From Peptoniphilaceae bacterium (GTDB lineage: Bacteria; Bacillota; Clostridia; Tissierellales; Peptoniphilaceae), in assembly GCA_022779285.1 (NCBI GenBank), contig JALFST010000024.1, forward strand, positions 1 to 64,000: a stretch of 64,000 nt of DNA. The letters run 5' to 3'. The notes under the pieces are model-generated. The model did not search any database. It was not told the DNA's origin and saw only the letters and a program-made list of their open reading frames with translations. A program made the position numbers and the translations under genes. The first letter of the stretch is position 1, and each line of letters starts with the position of its first letter. Positions 63,863-64,000 of the stretch are shown piece after piece.

Positions 63863-64000
63863 ATGAAAAAAATCGAAGAAGCGTTGGATCGGTATGTAAG
63901 ACCCTTGCTGTTTTCCCATGGGGGAGATATTGAAGTGATCTCCTTTCAGGACGGAATCGTGAGATTTCGATTTCAGGGCGTATGCTCGGGTTGCGCAGCA
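63863..64000 (+). CDS. NifU-like Fe-S scaffold protein (3' end outside window)
   Basis: 46 residues visible, open at the window end. MKKIEEALDRYVRPLLFSHG at the start and GVCSGCAA at the break match the NifU C-terminal domain (GGDIE and C-x2-C cluster-binding motif). AAGGAG is 6 bp upstream. Such small NifU-like proteins carry [4Fe-4S] clusters for insertion into targets. Position after abfD suggests it serves that dehydratase. Confidence 0.82.
   Translation, partial: MKKIEEALDRYVRPLLFSHGGDIEVISFQDGIVRFRFQGVCSGCAA

Noticed and set aside
1..64000. CRISPR, tRNA, rRNA, IS element or prophage
   Set aside because: No regularly spaced repeats, cloverleaf-like segments, rRNA motifs, transposase, integrase or phage structural genes were found.

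Overview
The window reads as chromosomal DNA of an anaerobic, monoderm Firmicute (Clostridia/Tissierellia type, mid GC). Signs of this are a clostridial 2[4Fe-4S] ferredoxin, rubredoxin, Rex, the oxygen-sensitive 4-hydroxybutyryl-CoA dehydratase, a cyclic-di-AMP receptor (DarA/PstA), PSP1/YaaT, a YwlG homologue, strong AGGAGG ribosome sites and dense operons with ATGA overlaps. No rRNA, tRNA, CRISPR array, IS element or prophage was seen.

Region 1 (1-17.5 kb) is a cell-surface polysaccharide locus. It opens with the 3' part of a GH25 lysozyme carrying wall-binding repeats and a degenerate asparagine-synthase-like gene. An operon then runs from about 3.1 to 17.4 kb. It holds a complete five-enzyme set (WbpA, WbpI, WbpB, WbpD, WbpE) for UDP-2,3-diacetamido-2,3-dideoxy-mannuronic acid, three GT4 glycosyltransferases, a Wzx flippase, a membrane 4,6-dehydratase with a second aminotransferase (an amino-trideoxy sugar), and an initiating phosphoglycosyl transferase. 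No Wzy polymerase is visible.

Region 2 (17.5-19.8 kb) is an AT-richer minus-strand pair, a FemAB/GNAT-like protein and a polysaccharide-deacetylase-like protein, bracketed by two near-identical hairpins. A 500-bp non-coding stretch with a 14-bp perfect inverted repeat follows.

Region 3 (19.8-55.9 kb) is core metabolism and housekeeping: glgB divergent from pfkA with a cre-like site; tmk-darA-holB-yaaT-fdx-rsmI; a 3D-like surface protein, glmM, cca and degV; tig-clpP-clpX-lon-ysxC (ClpP has Asn where the triad Asp is expected); a glycosyltransferase-VTT fusion; ywlG; rubredoxin (minus strand, 53 aa); an RsbW-like ATPase; typA; cls; rex-ABC-F-GDPD (the GDPD has lost active-site residues); rpmE; prmC-prfA; glgP and fba.

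Region 4 (55.9-64 kb) starts with two copies of a structured intergenic repeat around a small membrane-protein gene. After it come rpoN (sigma-54), a YcxB-like protein, a PAS/AAA+/Fis enhancer-binding protein, a textbook -24/-12 promoter, an NCS2-like permease, 4-hydroxybutyryl-CoA dehydratase (abfD) and the start of a NifU-like gene. This looks like a self-contained sigma-54-controlled module for uptake and fermentation of a C4 hydroxy/amino acid.
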